A DNA stretch of 23,919 nt from positions 1-23,919 of the forward strand of contig JAEZGU010000206.1 in NCBI GenBank assembly GCA_023416855.1, in the 5' to 3' direction. The notes under the pieces were generated by a model. The model was not told where the DNA came from and made no database searches. It saw only the letters and a list, made by a program, of their open reading frames with translations. Position 1 is the stretch's first letter. Each line of letters opens with the position of its first letter. The position numbers and the translations under genes are program-made. Source of the stretch: Bacillota bacterium. Lineage in GTDB: Bacteria > Bacillota > Clostridia > Tissierellales > Sedimentibacteraceae. Below, piece after piece: positions 14,443 to 21,439 of the stretch.

Positions 14443-15507
14443 ATGAGACAATTAATAATTAACCCAGGTTCAACATCAACAAAAATAGCTGTTTTTGAAG
14501 ATGAAAAATCAATTTTTGAAAAAACTTTAAGACATTCTAATGAAGAATTAGCAGTATATGCAAAAATAGCTGACCAATTTGAATTTAGAAAAGGTTTAAT
14601 AATAGAGGCTTTAGAGGAAAATAACATTACAGTTAAATCATTAGATGCTGTAGTTGGTAGAGGAGGTCTTCTAAAACCAATAGAAGGTGGAACTTATTTT
14701 GTAAATGAAAAATTATGTGAAGATTTAAGAACAGCAAAATTAGAACATGCTTCTAACTTAGGTGGACTAATAGCGCGTTCTATTGCTGATGAAGTGAATA
14801 TACCTTCATTCATAGTTGACCCAGTTGTAGTAGACGAATTAGAAGATGTTGCAAGAATAAGTGGCCATCCTAATTTTGAAAGAGTAAGCATATGGCATGC
14901 ATTAAACCAAAAAGCAGTTGCAAGAAGAGTTGCTAAAGAAAAATTTAATAAAAAATATGAAGAAATGAACCTTGTAGTTGCTCACTTAGGTGGTGGAATT
15001 TCAGTAGGTGCACATAAAAACGGAAAAGTAATAGATGTAAATAATGCTTTAAACGGTGAAGGTCCTTTTTCACCTGAACGTTCCGGAACATTGCCAGCTG
15101 ATCAATTAGTTAATATTTGCTTCAGCGGTAACTATACACAAGCTGAAATCAAAAAGATGATAGTTGGAAGAGGCGGTTTAAGTGCATTATTAGGAACTAA
15201 TAATGCTAAGGAAGTAAGCGATAGAGCTGAATCAGGAGATGAAAATGCTAAGCTAATTTATAGTGCTATGGCTTATCAAGTAGCAAAAGCAATCGGTGAA
15301 TATTCAGTTGTGCTTGATGGAAATGTTGATGCAATAATAATTACCGGTGGTATAGCTTATGACAAAGAATTTGTAAAAATGATAGAAAACAAAGTTAAAT
15401 TCATTGCTGAGGTTATTGCTTATCCTGGTGAAGATGAGTTGCTTGCATTGGCTCAAGGTGGATTAAGAGTATTAAACAAAGAAGAAACAGCAAAAGAATA
15501 TAAATAG
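14443..15507 (+). CDS. buk: Butyrate (branched-chain carboxylate) kinase
   Basis: 354 aa, the usual size. Catalyses acyl-phosphate + ADP to acid + ATP, the energy-yielding step. ASKHA acetokinase fold: phosphate-1 motif INPGSTSTKIAVF (about 5-17), VVGRGGLLKP, the central VAHLGGGISVGAHKNGKVIDV, GEGPFSPERSGTLP and the adenosine motif IITGGIAYD near the C-terminus. GAGPF/GEGPF-type sequence and the ptb partner distinguish it from acetate kinase. Ribosome binding site AAAGGAG lies inside the ptb end, implying coupling. Confidence 0.95.
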   Translation: MRQLIINPGSTSTKIAVFEDEKSIFEKTLRHSNEELAVYAKIADQFEFRKGLIIEALEENNITVKSLDAVVGRGGLLKPIEGGTYFVNEKLCEDLRTAKLEHASNLGGLIARSIADEVNIPSFIVDPVVVDELEDVARISGHPNFERVSIWHALNQKAVARRVAKEKFNKKYEEMNLVVAHLGGGISVGAHKNGKVIDVNNALNGEGPFSPERSGTLPADQLVNICFSGNYTQAEIKKMIVGRGGLSALLGTNNAKEVSDRAESGDENAKLIYSAMAYQVAKAIGEYSVVLDGNVDAIIITGGIAYDKEFVKMIENKVKFIAEVIAYPGEDELLALAQGGLRVLNKEETAKEYK

Positions 15508-15533
15508 CATATAGCTTCAAAAGGAGGGTTAAT

Positions 15534-16208
15534 ATGCTTGATAAGAGGTTGGTAATAATAATAGGGCACTATGGAAGCGGTAAGTCTGAGTTTTCAGTAA
15601 ATTATGCAGTAAAAATGAAAGAATTTAGTGATAATGTGAACATCGCCGATTTAGATATAGTAAATCCTTATTTTAGATCAAGAGAAAAAAGAGATTTTTT
15701 TGAAAGCATTGGTATTAAAGTATTTGATTCAAGTATAAGAAATACTTCTGTAGATTTACCTGCACTTCCGGCTGAATTAATGGGAGTTATATTAAACACT
15801 GATAGCAAGTCTGTTCTTGATGTTGGTGGAGACCCGGTTGGCGCAAAAGTGCTTGCTAGATATTCAGAACAAATTAAAAATGTTGAATATGATATGTTCT
15901 TCGTAATAAATGGGAGACGACCTGAGACAAGCACAGTTGAAGGAGTATTAAAGTATTTAAGATTAATTGAATCAACTTCTAAGTTAAAAATAACAGGATT
16001 AATAAACAATACTCATTTATTAAAGGATACAACGGTAGAAGATGTTGAATTTGGTCATGAGTTGACAAAGAAGGTTTCATGGGAAACCGACATTCCAATT
16101 AGGTATGAAGCTTGTATCAAAGATACTGCTTTACAAATAACAAATAAAGAAATAATAGAAAAATTATTCCCCATAAATTTGTATATGAGGGAAGAATGGA
16201 TGAGTTAA
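15534..16208 (+). CDS. P-loop NTPase of unknown function in the oxoacid operon
   Basis: 224 aa with a strong AGGAGGG site. Walker A is GHYGSGKS (11-18), followed by NIADLDIVNPYFRSRE (36-51), with a MinD/ArsA/CobQ-like Asp-rich strand. SVLDVGGDPVGAKVLARY (about 92-109) serves as a Walker B-like element, and FVINGRRPETSTVEGVLKYL and ITGLINNTHL (base-recognition-like N) follow. The fold is SIMIBI-class, but no deviant KGGxGK lysine is present. It lies between buk and the ferredoxin subunit with short spacings (26 and 16 bases), so it is part of the operon. I recall similar ORFs beside 2-oxoacid:ferredoxin oxidoreductases in Clostridia; a role in assembly or cofactor delivery to the oxidoreductase is plausible but unproven. 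Confidence 0.8.
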   Translation: MLDKRLVIIIGHYGSGKSEFSVNYAVKMKEFSDNVNIADLDIVNPYFRSREKRDFFESIGIKVFDSSIRNTSVDLPALPAELMGVILNTDSKSVLDVGGDPVGAKVLARYSEQIKNVEYDMFFVINGRRPETSTVEGVLKYLRLIESTSKLKITGLINNTHLLKDTTVEDVEFGHELTKKVSWETDIPIRYEACIKDTALQITNKEIIEKLFPINLYMREEWMS

Positions 16209-16224
16209 GAATGGAGGTATTATA

Positions 16225-16440
16225 ATGGCTAAAGGTAAGGTTACATTTATTGATGATGCATGCAAAGGTTGTGAACTGTGTGTAGTAGTATGTCCCACAA
16301 AAATAATCGAGCTTAACAAAGAAAAAATTAACGATAAGGGATACAGTCCTGCTCATGTAATCGATCAAGAAAAATGTATTGCATGTGGAAACTGTGCAAT
16401 TATGTGTCCAGATTCAGTAATTACAGTAGAAAGATTATAA
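16225..16440 (+). CDS. 2x[4Fe-4S] ferredoxin-like subunit of 2-oxoacid:ferredoxin oxidoreductase (delta)
   Basis: 71 aa. Two cluster motifs: C13-KG-C16-EL-C19-VVV-C23-P and C51-IA-C54-GN-C57-AIM-C61-P, enough for two [4Fe-4S] clusters. It passes electrons from the TPP subunit to free ferredoxin. Placed directly before the alpha subunit (16-base gap, GGAGG), giving the delta-alpha-beta-gamma order typical of KOR/VOR enzymes. Confidence 0.92.
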   Translation: MAKGKVTFIDDACKGCELCVVVCPTKIIELNKEKINDKGYSPAHVIDQEKCIACGNCAIMCPDSVITVERL

Positions 16441-16455
16441 TATTGGAGGTAGATT

Positions 16456-17517
16456 ATGTCTAAGGTATTAATGAAAGGTAATGAAGCTGTTGGAGCAGCA
16501 GCTATAAAAGCTGGCTGCAGATATTTTTTTGGTTATCCAATAACTCCATCAAGTGAAATTCCGGAATATATGTCAAAAGCATTGCCAGAAGTAGGCGGAG
16601 TATTTTTACAAGCAGAAAGTGAAGTTGCAGCAATAAACATGGTTTACGGAGCAGGTGGAGCAGGAGCAAGATGTATGACTGCATCATCAAGCCCTGGGTT
16701 GTCACTAAAGCAAGAAGGTATTACTTATATAGCAGGTGCTGAGGTTCCGTGTGTTATAGTAAACATGATGAGAAGTGGTCCTGGTCTTGGAGGTATTCAA
16801 CCTGGACAGGCAGATTATTATCAATCAACAAGAGGTGGCGGAAATGGTGATTACAGAACACTATGCTATGCTCCAGCATCAATACAAGAAATAGTAGATT
16901 TAGTTATGTTGGGATTTGATAAAGCTGACTACTACAGAAACCCTGTTTTAATAGTTGCTGACGGTATGATTGGACAAATGATGGAAGCTGTTGAATTTAA
17001 AGATCCAGCACCAATTAAATTACCTGAAAAAGACTGGGCAACAAACGGTACAGGCGGAAAAAGAAAACCTAATGTTATAAACTCTTTATTCTTACAAGCT
17101 GAAGATTTACAAGCTCATAATATACACCTACAAAAGAAATACAAAGAGATAGAAGAAAATGAAGTGATGTATGAAGCTTATGGTTTAGAAGAAGCTGAAG
17201 TTGTTTTAGTTGCTTATGGTACTACTTCAAGAATAGTTAAAACAGCTATGAAACAAGCTGAAGCAAAAGGTATTAAAGTAGGTATAATTAGACCAATAAC
17301 ATTATGGCCATTCCCTAATGATGTTTTCAATACAATAGGAAACAAAGCTAAGGGTGTACTTACAGTTGAAATGAGTGCAGGTCAAATGATAGATGACGTA
17401 AAAATCGCTGTAGCTGGAAGAATACCTGTATATTTTAATGGAACACAAGGTGGTATGGTTCCAACACCAGCTAATATTTTAGCGGATATTGAGAAAATAG
17501 CAGGAGGTACAAAATAA
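16456..17517 (+). CDS. vorB: 3-methyl-2-oxobutanoate (2-oxoacid):ferredoxin oxidoreductase, alpha subunit VorB
   Basis: 353 aa. Oxidatively decarboxylates a 2-oxoacid with CoA and ferredoxin. Domain order: pyrimidine-binding TPP domain (1 to about 190) with GNEAVGAAAIKAGCRYFFGYPITPSSEIPEY, LQAESEVAAINMVYGAGGAGAR and MMRSGPGLGGIQPGQADYYQ, then the C-terminal transketolase-like domain (about 215-350; VVLVAYGTTSRIVKTA, PITLWPFP). The family covers pyruvate, 2-oxoglutarate and branched-chain enzymes; the short VorB type, the ptb-buk partners and the BkdR-like activator favour branched-chain oxoacids. Its stop overlaps the beta-subunit start (TAATG). Confidence 0.9.
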   Translation: MSKVLMKGNEAVGAAAIKAGCRYFFGYPITPSSEIPEYMSKALPEVGGVFLQAESEVAAINMVYGAGGAGARCMTASSSPGLSLKQEGITYIAGAEVPCVIVNMMRSGPGLGGIQPGQADYYQSTRGGGNGDYRTLCYAPASIQEIVDLVMLGFDKADYYRNPVLIVADGMIGQMMEAVEFKDPAPIKLPEKDWATNGTGGKRKPNVINSLFLQAEDLQAHNIHLQKKYKEIEENEVMYEAYGLEEAEVVLVAYGTTSRIVKTAMKQAEAKGIKVGIIRPITLWPFPNDVFNTIGNKAKGVLTVEMSAGQMIDDVKIAVAGRIPVYFNGTQGGMVPTPANILADIEKIAGGTK

Positions 17518-18263
17518 TGACAATGGTATATGAAAAATCTAAGGGTTTAACAGATGTTCCTTTACATTATTGCCCTGGATGTACACATGGAGTTATTCAT
17601 AAATTAGTTGCAGAAACATTAGTAGAATTAGGAGTTTTGGAAGATGCAATAGGAGTTGCTCCTGTAGGATGTTCTGTATTAGCATATAAATATTTTAACT
17701 GTGATATGCAAGAAGCAGCTCACGGTAGAGCACCTGCTGTTGCAACAGGTATTAAAAGAGTACACCCAGATAAAGTGGTGTTTTCATATCAAGGTGATGG
17801 AGACTTAGCTTCTATAGGAACTGCAGAAATAGTTCACGTTGCTCACAGAGGAGAAAAAATAACTACTATATTTGTTAACAACGCTATTTATGGTATGACA
17901 GGTGGACAAATGGCTCCTACAACATTAGTTGGACAAAAAACTACAACTTCTCCATTAGGAAGAACAGTAGAACATAGTGGTTTCCCAATTAGAATTGCTG
18001 AAATGTTAGCTACAATAGATGGAGCAAAATTTGTTGAAAGAGTTTCAGTAGATACTCCTGCTAACATTAGAAAAGCAAAAAAGGCTATAAAAAGAGCTTT
18101 TGAGTGTCAGATTAAAGGTGAAGGTTTCGCAATAGTAGAAGTATTATCAACTTGCCCTACAAACTGTGGATTAACTCCTGTTAAAGCGTTGGATTGGTTA
18201 AGAGAAAATATGATTCCATATTATCCATTAGGAAACTTCAGAAATTTTGAGGAGGGTAAATAA
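17517..18263 (+). CDS. 2-oxoacid:ferredoxin oxidoreductase, beta (TPP-binding) subunit
   Basis: 248 aa, usual for KorB/VorA-type subunits. Carries the TPP pyrophosphate and cluster elements: HYCPGCTHGVIHKL (about 18-31) and VAPVGCSVLAYKYF with Cys ligands of the proximal [4Fe-4S] cluster, and the TPP motif YQGDGDLASIGTAEIVHVAHRGE...VNNAIYGMTGGQMAPTT (GDGD...NN). The ATG is formed by the last base of the alpha stop, with AGGAGG nine bases upstream. It functions only in complex with the neighbouring subunits. Confidence 0.92.
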   Translation: MTMVYEKSKGLTDVPLHYCPGCTHGVIHKLVAETLVELGVLEDAIGVAPVGCSVLAYKYFNCDMQEAAHGRAPAVATGIKRVHPDKVVFSYQGDGDLASIGTAEIVHVAHRGEKITTIFVNNAIYGMTGGQMAPTTLVGQKTTTSPLGRTVEHSGFPIRIAEMLATIDGAKFVERVSVDTPANIRKAKKAIKRAFECQIKGEGFAIVEVLSTCPTNCGLTPVKALDWLRENMIPYYPLGNFRNFEEGK

Positions 18264-18264
18264 T

Positions 18265-18807
18265 ATGGAACAAAAAGTAATTATGGCCGGATTTGGCGGT
18301 CAAGGTATAATGGCAATAGGTAAATTATTAGCTTACGCTGGAATGCTTGAAAATAGAAACGTAACTTGGATGCCTTCTTATGGTCCAGAAATGAGAGGAG
18401 GTACTGCAAACTGTGCAGTTGTTGTATCTGATGATGAAGTTGGTTCACCGCTTATTTCTAAAGATGGTACATCTGCTATAGTTATGAACTTACCTTCAAT
18501 GGTTAAATTCGAAAAAGAATTGTTACCAGGCGGAAAATTAATTATAAACAAATCATTAATAGACGCCAAACCAACAAGAACAGATATCGAAGTATACTAT
18601 GTAAATGCAAACGAATTAGCAATGGAATTAGGAAATGCAAAAGTTGCTAATATGGTTATGCTTGGTGCATATTTAGAAATTGCTAAAACAATAGAAACAG
18701 AATCAGTTCTACAAGCATTTGTAAAAGTATTTGGTGAAGAAAAGTCTCACTTAGTACCGTTAAACAAAGAAGCATTACAAAAAGGTGCTGAAGCTGTTAG
18801 AGCTTAA
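18265..18807 (+). CDS. 2-oxoacid:ferredoxin oxidoreductase, gamma subunit
   Basis: 180 aa from the ATG at 18265 with GGAGGG at 18251-18256; an upstream TTG at 18247 would fall within the beta gene. Gamma (KorC) fold: IMAGFGGQGIMAIGKLLAYAGM (CoA-binding Gly-rich start), WMPSYGPEMRGGTANCAVVVSD (about 38-59) and a helical C-terminus (KVANMVMLGAYLEI). Last gene of the sigma-54 operon, followed by a strong terminator. Confidence 0.92.
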   Translation: MEQKVIMAGFGGQGIMAIGKLLAYAGMLENRNVTWMPSYGPEMRGGTANCAVVVSDDEVGSPLISKDGTSAIVMNLPSMVKFEKELLPGGKLIINKSLIDAKPTRTDIEVYYVNANELAMELGNAKVANMVMLGAYLEIAKTIETESVLQAFVKVFGEEKSHLVPLNKEALQKGAEAVRA

Positions 18808-18811
18808 GTAT

Positions 18812-18842
18812 AAAAAAAATAGCCCGCAAGGGCTTTTTTTTA
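18812..18842 (+). terminator. Terminator of the ptb-buk-vor operon
   Basis: AGCCC (18821-18825), GCAA tetraloop, GGGCT (18830-18834), flanked by an A8 tract on the left and a T run on the right, which extends the stem. Confidence 0.92.
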
Positions 18843-18851
18843 TGTTATAAT
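18843..18851 (+). promoter_or_regulatory. Extended -10 box upstream of queG
   Basis: TGTTATAAT: TG (18843-18844) one base before TATAAT (18846-18851), directly after the terminator. No clear -35. Confidence 0.5.
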
Positions 18852-18885
18852 ATTATAAATATTAATTTATAGAACAGGTAAAGTT

Positions 18886-19974
18886 ATGAAACAACAAATA
18901 TCAAAAATAGCAAGCTCATTAGGTATAGAAATAATCGGCTTTACATCAATGTTGGATTATAGTTATTTGAAGGATTTCCTTAATAAAAGAATTGATAATA
19001 ATTATAACAATGAATTTGAGGAACAGAACATCAATAAGAGGTTAGACATAAGAAGTGTTTTTCCTAAATGTAAAAGCATAATTACAATAGGTGTACCTTA
19101 TGCTGAAGGATATGAAATACCCTATACTAAAGATCAGGGTTTATTAAGTGTTGTTTCATTTGGAGAAGATTATCATAAAAAATTATATAAAATACTATTT
19201 AACTTAGCTGAAGAAATTAAAAAACACAAAAGCTTCGAATACATGATATGCGTTGATACATCACCATTAATCGACAAAGAAATCTGTAAAAAAGCTAATT
19301 TGGGAGGCTATGGGAAAAATACTTTATTGATAAATGAGGACTATGGTTCTTTTATTAATCTTGGTTATTTATTAACCGATTTAGAAATAGAAGATTCAGA
19401 ATTTAATAATAAAGATGTTTGTGGCGAATGTGATTTATGTATTAAAAGTTGTCCCAATAATGCTATTTTTAAAACAGGTGGTTTAAATTCAAAAAAATGT
19501 GTATCATATCTTACACAGACAAAACAATATATACCTATAGAGTATAGAAAGAGTATGAGAAATCAAATATATGGATGTGATATTTGCCAGATCGTATGCC
19601 CTAAAAATAAGCAAAATTTAGAAAAAAGGACTAATAAGGGATATGACGAACTATTAATAGATTTAAATGAATTAATGAATATTAGCAATAATGATTACAT
19701 GAAAAAATATGGGCATTTATCAGGTAGTTGGAGAGGTAAAAACACCTGGAAAAGAAATGGGCTTATAGCAATAGGTAATTTAAAATTAAATCCAATGTAT
19801 CATATTGTTAAGGGAGAATTAGATAATCCTTCAGAACAGATTAAAATATATGCTGCATGGTCTTTACTTGCCCTAAAAAAAAGTGAAGCTAAAAATGTGC
19901 TGTATAACAAACTAAAATATGAAAATGATAAAATTAAATTAGAATATATGAAGTTAATGGAGCTTGAGTTATGA
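18886..19974 (+). CDS. queG: Epoxyqueuosine reductase QueG
   Basis: 362 aa. Reduces epoxyqueuosine to queuosine in tRNA anticodon position 34, using cobalamin and two [4Fe-4S] clusters. Motifs: VDTSPLIDKE (123-132, with the catalytic-type Asp D124), GGYGKNTLLIN (140-150), the cluster set C179-GE-C182-DL-C185-IKS-C189-P, C205 in KKCVSYLT, and C231-DI-C234-QIV-C238-P. A HEAT-like C-terminal part (about 285-362) is present. There is only a weak ribosome binding site (ACAGGTAAAG). It overlaps the next gene by four bases (ATGA). Other queuosine genes are not in the window. Confidence 0.93.
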   Translation: MKQQISKIASSLGIEIIGFTSMLDYSYLKDFLNKRIDNNYNNEFEEQNINKRLDIRSVFPKCKSIITIGVPYAEGYEIPYTKDQGLLSVVSFGEDYHKKLYKILFNLAEEIKKHKSFEYMICVDTSPLIDKEICKKANLGGYGKNTLLINEDYGSFINLGYLLTDLEIEDSEFNNKDVCGECDLCIKSCPNNAIFKTGGLNSKKCVSYLTQTKQYIPIEYRKSMRNQIYGCDICQIVCPKNKQNLEKRTNKGYDELLIDLNELMNISNNDYMKKYGHLSGSWRGKNTWKRNGLIAIGNLKLNPMYHIVKGELDNPSEQIKIYAAWSLLALKKSEAKNVLYNKLKYENDKIKLEYMKLMELEL

Positions 19975-20252
19975 TAGTAGGAACATGTGAAATAGAATTA
20001 ATTATATATGAAGCTAATTCCTTAAAGGAAAAAAGACATGTAATAAAAAGTATAATTGAAAGAATTAAATCAAGATTTAATGCTTCAGTGGCTGAGGTAG
20101 ATCATAATGACTTGTGGAATAGAGCCGTTATAGGTGTTGCAGTGGTTTCAAATAAAAAAGCACTATGCGAGTCTATGATATTAAAAATCATAGATTTTAT
20201 AGATAATGATGAAAGGGTAGAAATAATAAATCATTTAATGGAGGTTATTTAA
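19971..20252 (+). CDS. DUF503 family protein (YlxP-like)
   Basis: 93 aa, usual for the family. Signature NSLKEKRHVIKSIIERIKSRFNASVAEVDHNDLWNRAVIGVAVVSN (about 16-61) is the DUF503 core, a ferredoxin-like fold often encoded beside translation factors (rbfA, truB). The start overlaps queG (ATGA) and the stop overlaps nth (TAATG), so all three are translated in a coupled manner. Function not established. Confidence 0.9.
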   Translation: MIVGTCEIELIIYEANSLKEKRHVIKSIIERIKSRFNASVAEVDHNDLWNRAVIGVAVVSNKKALCESMILKIIDFIDNDERVEIINHLMEVI

Positions 20253-20884
20253 TGAGTAAAGCAAATAAGGTATATGAGTTATTAAAGATTGCATATCCAG
20301 ATGCAAAGTGTGGTCTTGATTATGAAACTCCATTTCAATTATTAATTTCTACAATGCTAAGCGCACAAGCAACAGATAAAAGTGTAAACTTAGTTACTAA
20401 GGAATTATACAAGCGATACCCAGATTTAGACAGCTTTTTGGCTTTAAGTCAGGAAGAGATAGAAAATAAAATTAAAAAAATTGGTTTATATAAAAATAAA
20501 TCAAAAAATATATACAAAATGCTGCGAGAGCTTAAAGAAAAATTCAATGGCGAAGTGCCGAAAAACATGGATGATTTAATGTCTTTATCGGGTGTTGGAA
20601 GAAAGACGGCCTCAGTAGTTTTAGTGGAGGGGTATAAAATACCTGCTTTTCCTGTTGACACACATGTGTTTAGAATTGCAAGACGCATAGGGCTTGCTAA
20701 AGGTTCTACTGCTGACAAGGTATCAGATGAAATGATGACAAAGCTTCCAAAGTATAAATGGCATCTCATGCATCATCTTATGATAACCCATGGACGTGAA
20801 ACATGCATTGCGCAAAACCCCAAATGTAATATATGCTGTGTAAATACTCTGTGCAATTATTGTAAAAACTTGGTAAGGAATTGA
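20252..20884 (+). CDS. nth: Endonuclease III
   Basis: 210 aa, the usual length. Bifunctional DNA glycosylase/AP lyase for oxidised pyrimidines. Helix-hairpin-helix LSGVGRKTASVVL (112-124) with catalytic Lys K118; catalytic Asp D136 in PVDTHVFRIARR; [4Fe-4S] cluster C185-x6-C192-x2-C195-x5-C201 near the C-terminus. Two additional Cys (196, 204) fall in the cluster loop. Ribosome binding site GGAGG (20240-20244) lies within the DUF503 gene. Confidence 0.95.
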   Translation: MSKANKVYELLKIAYPDAKCGLDYETPFQLLISTMLSAQATDKSVNLVTKELYKRYPDLDSFLALSQEEIENKIKKIGLYKNKSKNIYKMLRELKEKFNGEVPKNMDDLMSLSGVGRKTASVVLVEGYKIPAFPVDTHVFRIARRIGLAKGSTADKVSDEMMTKLPKYKWHLMHHLMITHGRETCIAQNPKCNICCVNTLCNYCKNLVRN

Positions 20885-20897
20885 ACTTAATTTGTCT

Positions 20898-20925
20898 TTG
20901 TAATTTGTACATTTAGTGATATAAT
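20898..20925 (+). promoter_or_regulatory. Promoter upstream of trmL
   Basis: -35-like TTGTAA (20898-20903), 16-base spacer, TATAAT (20920-20925), with TG at 20917-20918 making an extended -10. Confidence 0.6.
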
Positions 20926-20960
20926 AGCTTTTGTTTAAAACAATTATTTAGGAGAAAAAA

Positions 20961-21431
20961 ATGCCGTTGAACATAGTTTTATTTGAACCTGAAATACCGC
21001 AAAACACCGGCAATATTGCCAGAACATGCGCTGCAACCGGTTCAAACCTTCACTTGATTAAACCGCTTGGGTTTTCAGTGCAGGACAAGTATTTGAAAAG
21101 AGCAGGACTTGATTATTGGAGTTTAGTAAATATAACTTATCATGATGATTTTAATGAGTTTTTGAAAACAGTCAAAGATAAACAAATTTTTATATCAACT
21201 ACTAAAGAAAGCAGACTTTATACTGATGTTAAATACACAGATAACTGCTATATTTTATTTGGCAAGGAAACTGCAGGTCTTCCTGATTATATACATGCGA
21301 AATTTAATGAAAATAGAATAAGAATTCCAATGATAAATAATGAACATGCAAGATCGTTGAATTTAGCAAATTCCGTAAATATAGTAATGTATGAAGCCTT
21401 AAGACAATTAGGCTTTCCACAAATGATGTAG
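20961..21431 (+). CDS. trmL: tRNA (cytidine/uridine-34-2'-O)-methyltransferase TrmL
   Basis: 156 aa, usual for this minimal SPOUT enzyme, which 2'-O-methylates the wobble base of tRNA-Leu isoacceptors with SAM. Motifs: VLFEPEIPQNTGNIARTCAATG (6-27, motif 1), LFGKETAGLPDYI (about 93-105, motif 2) and RIPMINNEHARSLNLANSVNIVMYEALRQ (about 119-147, motif 3 forming the knot). GGAGA site at 20951-20955. The Na/Pi transporter gene follows after eight bases. Confidence 0.93.
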   Translation: MPLNIVLFEPEIPQNTGNIARTCAATGSNLHLIKPLGFSVQDKYLKRAGLDYWSLVNITYHDDFNEFLKTVKDKQIFISTTKESRLYTDVKYTDNCYILFGKETAGLPDYIHAKFNENRIRIPMINNEHARSLNLANSVNIVMYEALRQLGFPQMM

Positions 21432-21439
21432 GAGGAATT

